From assembly GCF_003703395.1 (NCBI RefSeq), contig NZ_RDQN01000004.1, positions 372,001 to 436,000 on the forward strand: a DNA stretch of 64,000 nucleotides. The letters run 5' to 3'. Origin of the DNA: Pseudoxanthomonas spadix. Lineage in GTDB: Bacteria; Pseudomonadota; Gammaproteobacteria; Xanthomonadales; Xanthomonadaceae. The position numbers and the translations under genes were made by a program. Of the stretch, positions 27,325 through 36,551 are shown piece by piece (within the stretch, counting starts at the first letter, position 1; each line of letters begins with the position of its first letter). Under the pieces are notes generated by a model, which ran no database searches, was not told where the DNA came from, and saw only the letters and a program-made list of their open reading frames with translations.

Positions 27325-27972
27325 ATGACCGCGCCCACTGGCGTGCGGCCCGGCATGACCGACGCTGATCCACCCGTCGAGCTGGATCTCGAGCTGGTCA
27401 AGCGCGTACAGCGCGGGGACAGCGCCGCATTCGACCTGCTGGTGCGCAAGTACCAGCACCGGATCCTGGCGTTGATCGGCCGCTACGTGCACGACTGGAG
27501 CGAGTGCCAGGACGTGGCCCAGGACACTTTCATGCGCGCCTATCGTGCGATTGGAAGTTTCCGTGGAGACGCGCAGTTTTATACCTGGCTGCACAGGATC
27601 GCCGTGAACACCGCCAAGAACCATCTGGTTGCCCACAACCGCCGTCCGCCCACCGACGATGTCGATGCGTCAGACGCAGAACAATACGACTCCGGTGCGC
27701 GCCTGCGCGACACCGACACGCCCGAGCGCGAACTCATGCGCCAGCAGCTGGAGCAGGCCGTGATGCGCGCGGTCCAGGCACTGCCAGAGGAACTGCGCGC
27801 GGCGATCACCCTGCGCGAGGTCGAGGGCCTGAGCTACGAGGAGATCGCCGCCAGGATGGGCTGCCCGATCGGCACGGTGCGCTCGCGCATCTTCCGTGCC
27901 CGAGATGCCATCGACGCCGAACTGCGTCCCTTGCTCGAAACCGACAGCGCCACCCGGGAGCGCGCCCGATGA
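27325..27972 (+). CDS. rpoE: RNA polymerase ECF sigma factor RpoE
   Basis: The 215-residue sigma factor has region 2 (AFDLLVRKYQHRI, DVAQDTFMRAYRAI, FYTWLHRIAVNTAKN) and region 4 (LREVEGLSYEEIAARMGCPIGTVRSRIFRAR) of the RpoE/AlgU group. It directs the envelope-stress response and is held by RseA, encoded next with a 4-nt overlap. The ATG at 27325 has an AGGA upstream; ATG 27355 is an alternative. Confidence 0.93.
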   Translation: MTAPTGVRPGMTDADPPVELDLELVKRVQRGDSAAFDLLVRKYQHRILALIGRYVHDWSECQDVAQDTFMRAYRAIGSFRGDAQFYTWLHRIAVNTAKNHLVAHNRRPPTDDVDASDAEQYDSGARLRDTDTPERELMRQQLEQAVMRAVQALPEELRAAITLREVEGLSYEEIAARMGCPIGTVRSRIFRARDAIDAELRPLLETDSATRERAR

Positions 27973-28838
27973 TCGACGACAAGTTCCAGCAGCACTATCG
28001 CCAGCAGATGTCCGCATTGATGGATGGCGAACTGGCGCCGGACCAGGCGCGTTTCCTGATGCGGCGCATGGCCGAGGACCGGGCGCTCAACGACACCTGG
28101 GAGCGCTGGCAGCTGTGTGGTGATGTGCTGCGTGGCCGCGCCCAGGCGCCGGCGCCGCAGGGCTTTGCCGAACGGGTGTCGGCGGCGATCGCCGTGCAGG
28201 CGCTGCAGCCGGCGGCCAACCAGGAATTGCCTCGTCCGGGCAATCGCCTGCTGCGCTGGGGCGGTGGCGCGGTCGCCGCCTCGGTGGCGCTGTTGGCGGT
28301 ATTCATGGCCGGCCAGCAGAACAGGCCCGCTTCCAGCGCGCCGCGGCCGGCAGCGGTGGCCAGCCGCCCTGCGCCAGCGGCCGCCATGCCGGCCGCGCCG
28401 GCACCGGCACCGGCACCGGCCGCACGCAACGACGCCGGCACCGGCGCCGCGTTGGCGGCCTCCGCGGTCGCAGTGGCCAGCCTGCCGCATCGGGCCGATG
28501 ACAGTCGCCGCGGCAGCGCCACCCGCAACCAGCAGGCCGCGCGCGCCACCGCGGCGATCACCCGGCAGGCCCTGGCCGCGGCCAAGGCGCCGCCGGCCCG
28601 CGCGGTGGCGGAAATCCCCGCAGTCAACCAGGACCCGTTCGCCGGTGTCCACCTGGGCCAGGCTGCCGCGCGTCCCTGGCCGCGGACCAGCCTGCCGCAA
28701 CTGCATGCCGGTGGCGCCTACAGCACCGGCTATGCCGCGAGCGAACAGGCACCGTATTACCCTTTCCAGCCCTTCCAGCCGCGCCTGCCCGAGGCGCCAG
28801 CCCGCGCGGCGCCGCCGACCTCTTCACCGCAACCGTGA
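27969..28838 (+). CDS. rseA: Anti-sigma-E factor RseA
   Basis: A 289-residue protein with the RseA N-terminal sigma-binding domain (SALMDGELAPDQARFLMRRM, WERWQLCGDVLRG), one membrane helix near residues 98-115 and a long Ala/Pro-rich periplasmic part that is larger than that of E. coli RseA. It holds RpoE at the inner membrane until regulated proteolysis. Coupled to rpoE by ATGA overlap; mucD follows after 75 nt, as in the rpoE-rseA-mucD operons of xanthomonads. Confidence 0.9.
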   Translation: MIDDKFQQHYRQQMSALMDGELAPDQARFLMRRMAEDRALNDTWERWQLCGDVLRGRAQAPAPQGFAERVSAAIAVQALQPAANQELPRPGNRLLRWGGGAVAASVALLAVFMAGQQNRPASSAPRPAAVASRPAPAAAMPAAPAPAPAPAARNDAGTGAALAASAVAVASLPHRADDSRRGSATRNQQAARATAAITRQALAAAKAPPARAVAEIPAVNQDPFAGVHLGQAAARPWPRTSLPQLHAGGAYSTGYAASEQAPYYPFQPFQPRLPEAPARAAPPTSSPQP

Positions 28839-28913
28839 TCCCGCGCGCGGCAGGTGGCCCATGCCGCGCCCCCAGCCGCTCTTCCCTATTCCCGACGCAG
28901 AGGCTAGCAGCCG

Positions 28914-30482
28914 ATGAATGCACACGTCCGTCTCGGCCTGATTGGCCTGATCTCCCTGACCATGCCGCTGGCCGCCTGCGCCAAGCAGGACAGCACCAGC
29001 GGCAGCGCCGCCGCGATCGCGCCGACCATTGCCCAGAGCAGTGCGCCGCAGATCGTGACTGGCCTGCCGGACTTCACCCGGCTGGTCGAACAGGTCGCCC
29101 CGGGCGTGGTCAACATCGACGCCACCATCGGCGGCCCGGACGAGGACAGCGCTGCAGGCGCACAGTTTGATGGCAGCCAGGGCATCGACGAATCGCAGAT
29201 CCCGGAAATCTTCCGCCAGATCTTCGGCCCCGGCCTGCAGATGCCGGGCATGGACGGTGAGGGCGGCAGGATGCGTCCGCGCGGCAAATCAATGGGCTCG
29301 GGTTTCATCATCTCGCCCGACGGCTACATCCTGACCAACAACCACGTGGTCGACGGCTCCAGCAATGTCAAGGTCAAGCTCTCCGACGGCCGTTCGCTCA
29401 AGGCCAAGGTGGTCGGTACCGATCAGGGGTATGACGTGGCTTTGCTGAAGATCGACGCCAGGAACCTGCCGTCGCTGCGCATGGGCACAGCCAACACCCT
29501 CAAGCCCGGGCAGTGGGTGGTGGCGCTCGGCTCGCCGTTCGGGCTTGACCACTCGGTCACCGCCGGCGTGGTCAGTGCCACCGGCCGCACCCGGGCCGGC
29601 ATGGGCGGGCCAAACTACGTGCGCTTCATCCAGACCGACGTGGCGATCAATCCCGGCAACTCCGGCGGACCGCTGCTCAATACCTCCGGCGAGGTGGTCG
29701 GCATCAATTCGCAGATCTTTTCCCAGTCCGGCGGCTACATGGGCATCAGCTTCGCGATCCCGATCGACCTGGCCATCAGCGCCGCCGACCAGCTGAAGAA
29801 AACCGGCAAGGTCAGCCGCGCGATGCTGGGGGTGACCATGAACCCTGAAATCAGCGAGGCGATGGCCAGCAAGCTCGGCCTGCCCGACACCAACGGCGTG
29901 CTGGTCACCAGCGTGCAGCCGGGCAGTGGCGCGGACAAGGCCGGGATCAAGCCGATGGACGTGATCACCGAGTTCAATGGCGAGAAGGTCATCGACTATT
30001 CGGACCTGCCTTCGCGGGTGGCGCCGCTGCCGCCGGGCACCAAGGTCAGCCTGACGGTGATCCGCGACGGCAAGCCGCGCAAGGTGGAGGTGACCCTGAC
30101 TGCGCTCGAGCAGAAGGCCGTGGGAGATGCCGGCGGCCTGCAGGATGAAACCGACAGCGATGGAACCCCGGGCGCCTCGCCGGCGGTCCCCCAGAGGGCG
30201 CTGGGCTTCTCGGTCCAGGAGTTACCGGAAAGCCAGCGCCAGCGCCTGGGCCTGCCCGAAGGCGGGGTGGTCATCTCCAGTGTCAGCCGCGCGCTGGCCG
30301 CCGAGACCGGTCTTGCCCCGGGTCTGGTCGTGCTGCAGGTCAACCGCAGCCAGATATCCAGCGTGGCCGACTTCAACAAGGCCGTGGCCGGGGTCAAGAA
30401 GGGCGATGTCCTGATGCTGCTGGTGCAGAGCCCGCGCGGGGTCAGGCAGTTCGTGGCCGTGACCGTCGGCGGCGCGGGCTGA
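28914..30482 (+). CDS. mucD: Periplasmic serine protease MucD/DegP, apparent lipoprotein
   Basis: The 522-residue HtrA protease has the triad His (TNNHVVDG), Asp (YDVALLKID) and Ser (NPGNSGGPL) followed by two PDZ domains (about 295-390 and 420-520). It degrades misfolded envelope proteins and damps the RpoE response. The N-terminus has a lipobox LAAC (Cys22, then Ala), so it is probably an anchored lipoprotein rather than the usual soluble periplasmic form. Confidence 0.92.
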   Translation: MNAHVRLGLIGLISLTMPLAACAKQDSTSGSAAAIAPTIAQSSAPQIVTGLPDFTRLVEQVAPGVVNIDATIGGPDEDSAAGAQFDGSQGIDESQIPEIFRQIFGPGLQMPGMDGEGGRMRPRGKSMGSGFIISPDGYILTNNHVVDGSSNVKVKLSDGRSLKAKVVGTDQGYDVALLKIDARNLPSLRMGTANTLKPGQWVVALGSPFGLDHSVTAGVVSATGRTRAGMGGPNYVRFIQTDVAINPGNSGGPLLNTSGEVVGINSQIFSQSGGYMGISFAIPIDLAISAADQLKKTGKVSRAMLGVTMNPEISEAMASKLGLPDTNGVLVTSVQPGSGADKAGIKPMDVITEFNGEKVIDYSDLPSRVAPLPPGTKVSLTVIRDGKPRKVEVTLTALEQKAVGDAGGLQDETDSDGTPGASPAVPQRALGFSVQELPESQRQRLGLPEGGVVISSVSRALAAETGLAPGLVVLQVNRSQISSVADFNKAVAGVKKGDVLMLLVQSPRGVRQFVAVTVGGAG

Positions 30483-30626
30483 GCAGCGCGCCCGCGCCGG
30501 GAACTGTCCCCGGCCGACGCCGGGCCGCCGAATTCCGGCGGTCCGGCAGCAGCCATGCGATAATTGGCGTTTGCCCTACGACGGCCGCGAGCCGCCGCCC
30601 CCATGCCGCCTGACTCACCCGCCTCG

Positions 30627-32420
30627 ATGCGGAATATCCGCAATTTCTCGATCATCGCCCATGTCGACCACGGCAAGTCCACCCTGGCCGACCGCATCAT
30701 CCAGCTGTGCGGTGGTCTGCAGGCGCGTGAGATGGAGGCCCAGGTCCTGGACTCCAATCCGATCGAGCGCGAGCGCGGCATCACCATCAAGGCCCAGTCC
30801 GTGTCGCTGCCGTATACGGCCAAGGATGGGCAGACCTACCAGCTGAATTTCATCGATACCCCGGGCCATGTGGACTTCTCCTATGAGGTCAGTCGCTCGC
30901 TGGCCGCCTGCGAGGGCGCGCTGCTGGTGGTCGACGCGGCGCAGGGCGTGGAAGCCCAGTCGGTGGCCAACTGCTACACCGCCATCGAGCAGGGCCTGGA
31001 AGTGGTGCCGGTGCTCAACAAGATCGACCTGCCGACCGCCGATATCGAAAAGACCAAGGCCGAGATCGAGGCGGTGATCGGCATCGACGCCGAGGACGCG
31101 GTGGCGGTCAGCGCCAAGACCGGGCTGAACGTGGACCTGGTGCTGGAGGCGATCGTCAAGCGCATCCCGCCACCGCGGCCGCGCGACACCGACAAGCTGC
31201 AGGCGCTGATCATCGACTCCTGGTTCGACAACTACCTGGGCGTGGTCTCGCTGGTGCGGGTGATGCAGGGCGAAATCGGCCCGCGCACCAAGCTGCTGGT
31301 GATGTCCACCGGCCGCACCCACGAGGTCGACAAGGTCGGCGTGTTCACGCCCAAGCGCAAGGAGCTGCCCAGGCTCGGCCCTGGCGAAGTGGGCTGGATC
31401 ACCGCCTCGATCAAGGACGTGCACGGCGCGCCGGTCGGCGACACCCTGACCCTGGCCAGCGATCCGGCGCCCAAGCCGCTGCCGGGCTTCCAGGAAATGC
31501 AGCCGCGGGTGTTCGCCGGGCTGTTCCCGACCAACGCCGAGGATTACCCGGCCCTGCGCGAGGCACTGGACAAGCTGCGCCTGAACGATGCGGCGCTGCG
31601 CTTCGAGCCGGAAAGCTCCGAGGCGATGGGCTTTGGCTTCCGCTGCGGCTTCCTGGGCATGCTGCACATGGAGATCGTGCAGGAGCGCCTGGAGCGCGAG
31701 TACGACCTGGACCTGATCAGCACCGCACCGACGGTGGTCTACGAGGTCCTTAAGACCGATGGCAGCACCATGGTGCTGGACAATCCGGCCAAGCTGCCGC
31801 CGGCCAACCTGATTGCGGAAGTGCGCGAGCCCATCATCCGCGCCAACATCCTCACCCCCGAAGCCTACATCGGTCCGATCATCAAGCTGTGCGAGGAAAA
31901 GCGCGGCGTGCAGATCGGCATCCAGTACCTGGCCAGCCAGGTGCAGATCAGCTACGAGCTGCCGATGGCCGAGGTGGTGCTGGATTTCTTCGACAAGCTC
32001 AAGTCGGTCTCGCGCGGCTATGCATCGCTGGACTACGCGTTCCTGCGCTTCCAGGCCGGCCCGTTCGTGCGCCTGGACACGCTGATCAACGGCGACAAGG
32101 TCGATGCCTTGAGCCTGATCGTGCACCGCAGCCAGGCCGACCGGCGCGGCCGCGAACTGACCGAGAAGATGCGCGAGCTGATCCCGCGGCAGATGTTCGA
32201 TGTGGCCATCCAGGCCGCCGTCGGCGCGCAGATCATCGCCCGTTCCACGGTCAAGGCGCTGCGCAAGAACGTGCTGGCCAAGTGCTACGGCGGCGACATC
32301 AGCCGCAAGAAGAAACTTCTGGAAAAGCAGAAGGAAGGCAAGAAGCGCATGAAGCAGGTCGGCCGCGTGGAGATCCCACAGGAAGCCTTCCTGGCCGTGC
32401 TGCAGATGGACAGCAAGTAA
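30627..32420 (+). CDS. lepA: Elongation factor 4 (LepA)
   Basis: A 597-residue translational GTPase that back-translocates or remodels stalled ribosomes. It has P-loop AHVDHGKST (about 10-18), DTPGH and NKIDLP, followed by the EF-G-like domains and the LepA-specific C-terminal domain (KAKCYGGD-like: [26 protein letters not shown]). The ATG at 30627 gives the standard [16 protein letters not shown] start; an upstream ATG at 30603 adds eight unconserved residues. lepB follows after a 169-nt gap. Confidence 0.96.
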   Translation: MRNIRNFSIIAHVDHGKSTLADRIIQLCGGLQAREMEAQVLDSNPIERERGITIKAQSVSLPYTAKDGQTYQLNFIDTPGHVDFSYEVSRSLAACEGALLVVDAAQGVEAQSVANCYTAIEQGLEVVPVLNKIDLPTADIEKTKAEIEAVIGIDAEDAVAVSAKTGLNVDLVLEAIVKRIPPPRPRDTDKLQALIIDSWFDNYLGVVSLVRVMQGEIGPRTKLLVMSTGRTHEVDKVGVFTPKRKELPRLGPGEVGWITASIKDVHGAPVGDTLTLASDPAPKPLPGFQEMQPRVFAGLFPTNAEDYPALREALDKLRLNDAALRFEPESSEAMGFGFRCGFLGMLHMEIVQERLEREYDLDLISTAPTVVYEVLKTDGSTMVLDNPAKLPPANLIAEVREPIIRANILTPEAYIGPIIKLCEEKRGVQIGIQYLASQVQISYELPMAEVVLDFFDKLKSVSRGYASLDYAFLRFQAGPFVRLDTLINGDKVDALSLIVHRSQADRRGRELTEKMRELIPRQMFDVAIQAAVGAQIIARSTVKALRKNVLAKCYGGDISRKKKLLEKQKEGKKRMKQVGRVEIPQEAFLAVLQMDSK

Positions 32421-32426
32421 TTGATG

Positions 32427-32446
32427 CCTTCTCCGTGGGGAGAAGG
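32427..32446. repeat. Short dispersed-type palindrome after lepA
   Basis: CCTTCTCC and its reverse complement GGAGAAGG flank GTGG; the sequence continues GTGCCC...AAGGGCGGATCAGGG (to about 32470). This resembles the dispersed CTTCTCC/GGAGAAGG elements common between genes of xanthomonads. It may act as a weak transcription or mRNA-stability element between lepA and lepB. Confidence 0.6.
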
Positions 32447-32589
32447 TGCCCCCAAGGGCGGATCAGGGTTCGGCCAAGTCCGTGTGCTGCAGGCACCAGG
32501 GCTTGGGTCCGATCCTCGCCGCTGACCCCTTTCTCCACTGGGCGCTGCTTCGGGCGCCGGCGGGAGCAGGGCTTTTGAATGGAGTGTCC

Positions 32590-33387
32590 ATGGTCTGGTT
32601 CGAAACAATCCTGGTGGTGCTTACCCTGCTGACCGGCGCAGTGTGGCTGGTCGACAAGCTGTTCCTGGCCTGGCGCCGCGCGGCCAGGGCCGGGCTGCTG
32701 GAGGAGGATGAGCCGGTCATCGTCGACTACTCCAAGGCGTTCTTCCCGGTGCTGGCGATCGTGCTGGTCCTGCGCAGCTTCGTGGCCGAGCCGTACAAGA
32801 TTCCCTCGGCCTCGATGATGCCCAACCTGCTGATCGGCGACTTCATCCTGGTCAACAAGTTCGCCTATGGCCTGCGCCTGCCGATCACCAACACCAAGTT
32901 CCTGCCGCTGGGCGAGCCCAGGCGTGGCGATGTGGTGGTGTTCAAGCCGCCGATGGACCCGGAAAACAGCTGGGTCAAGCGCATCGTCGGCCTGCCCGGC
33001 GACACCATCGGCTTCACCGGCAACACCTTGTCGGTGAATGGCAAGGCGGTGAGCTACAAGCCGCTGGGCACCTACGAGGGCCGCGGCCTGCCGCCGGGCA
33101 GCGATCGGGTCACCCTGCTGCAGGAAGACCTGCCGGGCAAGACCCACACCCTCTACGAAGACCTGGACCGCTACACCGGCGAGGGCACCTGGACGGTGCC
33201 TGCCGCCCACTATTTCGTCATGGGCGACAATCGTGATAATAGCGAGGATGGCCGGCTGTGGCCGGACACCCACTTCCTGCCGGAAAGGAACCTCAGGGGA
33301 AAGGCGTTCCTGATCTGGCTCAATTGCGAGGGGTGGTTCTGCAAGAACGGGTTCGATCCCTCGCGGATCGGGCGCGTCATCGAGTGA
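32590..33387 (+). CDS. lepB: Signal peptidase I
   Basis: The 265-residue enzyme has two N-terminal membrane helices (about 4-24 and 48-68), the catalytic Ser in IPSASMMPNL (about residue 76) and Lys in VKRIVGLPGD, and box E GDNRDNSEDGR. It cleaves Sec and Tat signal peptides on the periplasmic face. The ATG at 32590 is preceded by GGAG. It starts the conserved lepB-DUF4845-rnc-era-recO order. Confidence 0.96.
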   Translation: MVWFETILVVLTLLTGAVWLVDKLFLAWRRAARAGLLEEDEPVIVDYSKAFFPVLAIVLVLRSFVAEPYKIPSASMMPNLLIGDFILVNKFAYGLRLPITNTKFLPLGEPRRGDVVVFKPPMDPENSWVKRIVGLPGDTIGFTGNTLSVNGKAVSYKPLGTYEGRGLPPGSDRVTLLQEDLPGKTHTLYEDLDRYTGEGTWTVPAAHYFVMGDNRDNSEDGRLWPDTHFLPERNLRGKAFLIWLNCEGWFCKNGFDPSRIGRVIE

Positions 33388-33419
33388 TCGGGATGTCTCA
33401 ACGGGGAATGGGGAAGGTC

Positions 33420-33803
33420 ATGAAACGCAATCAAGATGGCATCACGCTGATCGGCTTCGTCATCACCCTGGCGGTGGTGGGCTTTGCCGCCTACATCGGG
33501 ATGAAGCTGTTCCCGATGTACCAGGAGTACTACTCGCTCAAGATGGCGGCCAAGGGGCTGGCCGAGGAGCCGGGTTCGGCCAGCATGGATCCATCCAGGC
33601 TGCAGGACCTGCTGTTCCGCCGCCTGGACATCAACTATTCGGACAGCATCAAGCCGGCCGATGTGACCTTCAAGCGCATCGATACCGGCTGGAACATGCA
33701 CGTGCAGTACGAGGTGCGCAGGCCGATGGTCGGCAACCTGGATGTGGTCGGCAGGTTCGAGCTGTCCCAGGACATCACCCGGGGTGGTGGTGGCGAAGGC
33801 TGA
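33420..33803 (+). CDS. DUF4845 domain-containing protein
   Basis: A 127-residue protein with one N-terminal membrane helix that looks like a type IV pilin signal ([15 protein letters not shown] preceded by MKRNQD). The soluble part is DUF4845, found between lepB and rnc in many Gammaproteobacteria with no known function. ATG 33420 has a strong GGGGAAGG ribosome-binding site. Its 3' end overlaps rnc by 14 nt. Confidence 0.85.
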   Translation: MKRNQDGITLIGFVITLAVVGFAAYIGMKLFPMYQEYYSLKMAAKGLAEEPGSASMDPSRLQDLLFRRLDINYSDSIKPADVTFKRIDTGWNMHVQYEVRRPMVGNLDVVGRFELSQDITRGGGGEG

Positions 33804-34470
33804 CCCCGTCGCCGGCAGCGACCGCATCGGCCATCGTTTCGCCGATCCCAAGCTGCTGGCGCAGGCGCTGACCCATCGCAGCGCCGGCACTCCGCACAAC
33901 GAGCGGCTGGAGTTCCTGGGCGATGGCATCGTCAACCTGCTGATCGCCGAGGTGCTGTTCCAGCGCTGGCCCAGGGCCGATGAGGGCGCGCTGACCCGGG
34001 CCCGGGCCGAGCTGGTCCGCGAAGCCTCGCTGGCCACCATCGCCCGTGAGCTGGACCTGGGGACGCGTTTGACCATGGGCCCGGGCGAGATGAAATCCGG
34101 CGGCCACCGTCGCGATTCGATCCTGGCCGATGCCCTGGAAGCGGTGGTGGCGGCGATCTATCTCGATGCCGGGCTGGAGGCCTGCCGCGCCTGCGTCCTG
34201 CCGTGGTTCGAGAGCGCGCTGGCGGCATTGCCGGTGGGCAAGCCGGAAAAGGACCCCAAGACCCGGCTCCAGGAATGGCTGCAGGGCAAGCAGAAGCCGC
34301 TGCCAAGCTATGAGCTGGTCGGCGAATCGGGCGAGGAACACGCCCGGCATTTCCAGATCCGCTGCAGGACCGCCGATCCGCCGCTGGCGGCCGAAGGCGA
34401 AGGCAATTCGCGCCGGGTCGCCGAGCAGGCGGCCGCGGCCGCGCTCATCAGTCAGCTGCCACGCAGGTAA
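33790..34470 (+). CDS. rnc: Ribonuclease III
   Basis: RNase III cuts double-stranded RNA in rRNA precursors and many mRNAs. The 226-residue product has the signature [13 protein letters not shown] (about 33-45), the second acidic set ([18 protein letters not shown]) and a C-terminal dsRNA-binding domain ([11 protein letters not shown]...[13 protein letters not shown]). Start is one of three consecutive GTG codons (33784, 33787, 33790); the last gives the E. coli length. Confidence 0.94.
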   Translation: MAKADPVAGSDRIGHRFADPKLLAQALTHRSAGTPHNERLEFLGDGIVNLLIAEVLFQRWPRADEGALTRARAELVREASLATIARELDLGTRLTMGPGEMKSGGHRRDSILADALEAVVAAIYLDAGLEACRACVLPWFESALAALPVGKPEKDPKTRLQEWLQGKQKPLPSYELVGESGEEHARHFQIRCRTADPPLAAEGEGNSRRVAEQAAAAALISQLPRR

Positions 34471-34480
34471 AGTGGTTCCC

Positions 34481-35389
34481 ATGAATACCCCCGCATCCCA
34501 CCGCAGCGGCAGCGTGGCGGTCATCGGCCGTCCCAACGTCGGCAAGTCCACCCTGATCAACGCGCTGGTCGGCGCCAAGGTGTCCATCACCTCCAGCCGT
34601 CCGCAGACCACCCGCCACCGGCTGCTGGGCATCGCGACCTTTCCCGAAGGGCAGATCGCGCTGGTCGATACGCCCGGCCTGCACAGGCAGCAGGGCAAGT
34701 ATTCGTCCTCGGCCATGAGCCGGGTGATGAACCGCGCCGCGCGCGGGGCGTTGGAAGGCGTCGACGCCGGCCTGCTGGTGATCGAGGCCGGCCGCTGGGA
34801 CGAGGCCGACACGCTGGCCTACAACGTGCTCAGCGACACCGGCATCCCGGTGATCCTGGTGATCAACAAGGTCGACCGGCTCAAGGACAAATCCGAACTG
34901 CTGCCGTTCCTGGCGCAGGTCACTGAAGGTCGCACCTTCGCCGCGGTGCATCCGATCTCGGCATTGAAGAAGAACGGCCTGGAGGCGCTGGTGCGCGAGC
35001 TGCTGGCGCACCTGCCGCAAGCGCCGCCGATGTTCGGCCAGGACGAGATCACCGACCGCAGCGAGCGCTTTCTGGCCGGCGAACTGGTGCGCGAGCAGCT
35101 GATGCGCCAGCTCGGCGCCGAGCTGCCGTACGCCACCACCACCGAAATCGAGAACTTCAGCGTGGACGGCAACATGCTGCGCATCGGCGCGGTGATCTGG
35201 GTCGAGCGCGAAAGCCAGAAGGCGATCGTCATCGGCAAGGGTGGCGCGCGCCTGAAGGACATCGGCAGCAAGGCACGCCAGCAGATGGAGCATCTGTTCG
35301 GGCGCAAGGTGTTCCTGGAGACCTGGGTCCGGGTGCGCGAAGGCTGGTCGGACGATGAGACCGCGCTGAAGGCGTTCGGGTACGAGTGA
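34481..35389 (+). CDS. era: GTPase Era
   Basis: A 302-residue ribosome-assembly GTPase that binds the 3' end of 16S rRNA. It has G1 GRPNVGKST (about 17-25), G3 DTPGLH, G4 NKVD and a C-terminal KH domain with [13 protein letters not shown]. It follows rnc by 10 nt. A heptanucleotide repeat block separates it from recO, which it abuts in most relatives. Confidence 0.96.
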   Translation: MNTPASHRSGSVAVIGRPNVGKSTLINALVGAKVSITSSRPQTTRHRLLGIATFPEGQIALVDTPGLHRQQGKYSSSAMSRVMNRAARGALEGVDAGLLVIEAGRWDEADTLAYNVLSDTGIPVILVINKVDRLKDKSELLPFLAQVTEGRTFAAVHPISALKKNGLEALVRELLAHLPQAPPMFGQDEITDRSERFLAGELVREQLMRQLGAELPYATTTEIENFSVDGNMLRIGAVIWVERESQKAIVIGKGGARLKDIGSKARQQMEHLFGRKVFLETWVRVREGWSDDETALKAFGYE

Positions 35390-35391
35390 AG

Positions 35392-35690
35392 CCGGGACTA
35401 GTGAAGCCGGGACCCGGGACCCGGGACCCGGGACCCGGGACCCGGGGAAAGCAACGGCGCCAGGGTTCTCTCGTGGCCTTGGCTTTTGCTACCGCCACAC
35501 AGAAGGACTTGAAGAAGGCAAGGACTTGAAGAAGGTGCGAGATTCTTCCCGAGTCCCGGGTCCCAAGTCCCAAGTCCCAAGTCCCAAGTCCCAAGTCCCG
35601 AGTCCCAAGTCCCAAGTCCCGGGTCCCGGGTCCCGGCTTCACCAGTCCCGGGTCCCGGCTTCACCAGTCCCGAGTCCGGTTCCTCTCTCC
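35392..35690. repeat. Heptanucleotide repeat block with inverted arms between era and recO
   Basis: The left arm has five exact GGGACCC units (35409-35443) preceded by TGAAGCCGGGACT motifs. The right arm (35548-35685) has about fourteen heptads of the type CCCAAGT, CCCGGGT and CCCGAGT with two CCCGGCTTCACCAGT inserts, which are the reverse complement of the left-arm motif. The arms flank about 100 bp of unlike sequence containing a tandem GGACTTGAAGAAGG duplication. The block could form a long imperfect hairpin and its copy number is likely variable. Confidence 0.93.
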
Positions 35691-35700
35691 CGAGCCCCCG

Positions 35701-36438
35701 ATGCAACCTGACGACCTCACCGCCTTCGTCCTGCACACCCGGCCCTGGCGCGAGACCAGCCTGCTGGTGGAAGTGCTGAGCGATCGCCACGGCCGCATGG
35801 GTCTGATCGCGCGTGGCGTGCAGGGGTCCAAGCGGCATGTGCTGCGCGCGGCGCTGCAGCCGCTGCAGCACATCCGGCTCGTTGTGCAGCTGCGGGGCGA
35901 ACTGGGCCGGCTGGTGTCGGCCGAAGCACTGGATGCGGCGCCGCGCCTGCAGGGCGAGGCGATGCTGGCCGCCTTCTACGTCAACGAACTGATGCTGCGG
36001 CTGGTCCCGCGCCAGGACCCGCTGCCCGATCTGTATGTGGCCTACGCCAAGGTCCGCGCGCGCCTGGCCCATGGCGCGGCGCTGGCCTGGACGTTGCGCC
36101 GGTTCGAGCGCGACCTGCTCGATGCGCTGGGTTTCGGCGTCGGCCTGGACACCGACGGCGATGGTGAGCCGCTCGACCCGGCCGCACGCTATCGCCTGGA
36201 TCCCGAACACGGCGCGCGCCGACTGCTGAGCGAACGCGCCGGCGAGCGCCAGTGTGCCCCGACCGGGCAGGCGCTGCTGGCGCTGGCCCACGACACCTTG
36301 CCCGCACCGTCGGACCTGGCCGACCTGCGTCGGGCCATGCGCCTGCTGCTGGCCCACCACCTGGGCCCGCGCGGGCTCAAATCCTGGGAAATGCTGGCCA
36401 CCCTGCCGCGTCCGCCGCGCCCCGGCCCACCCCCTTGA
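35701..36438 (+). CDS. recO: DNA repair protein RecO
   Basis: RecO anneals strands and loads RecA with RecR. The 245-residue protein has the N-terminal OB fold ([25 protein letters not shown]) and the helical C-terminal domain of the E. coli type, without a zinc-finger Cys set. The start is 15 bp after the heptad block and shows no clear ribosome-binding site, so the repeats may affect its expression. Confidence 0.92.
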   Translation: MQPDDLTAFVLHTRPWRETSLLVEVLSDRHGRMGLIARGVQGSKRHVLRAALQPLQHIRLVVQLRGELGRLVSAEALDAAPRLQGEAMLAAFYVNELMLRLVPRQDPLPDLYVAYAKVRARLAHGAALAWTLRRFERDLLDALGFGVGLDTDGDGEPLDPAARYRLDPEHGARRLLSERAGERQCAPTGQALLALAHDTLPAPSDLADLRRAMRLLLAHHLGPRGLKSWEMLATLPRPPRPGPPP

Positions 36439-36458
36439 TCTCCGGTGATGCCCCGCTT

Positions 36459-36551
36459 TTCGTAGGAGCACCTTGGGGCGCGATGGGGCTTTCCCGGTGA
36501 AGCCACTCGCGGCCGTGCCCCCGAAGAGGGGATAAAGGCCGCTTCTACGAA
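36459..36551. repeat. 93-bp MITE/REP-like element
   Basis: TTCGTAGGAGC at the left end and GCTTCTACGAA at the right end are imperfect inverted terminal repeats (10 of 11). The inside resembles the GTAGGAGCG...GCGATGGGGCTTTCCCGGT elements dispersed in xanthomonad intergenic DNA. The right terminal repeat provides the last Ser codon and the TAG stop of the neighbouring minus-strand REC-Hpt gene. Confidence 0.72.
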
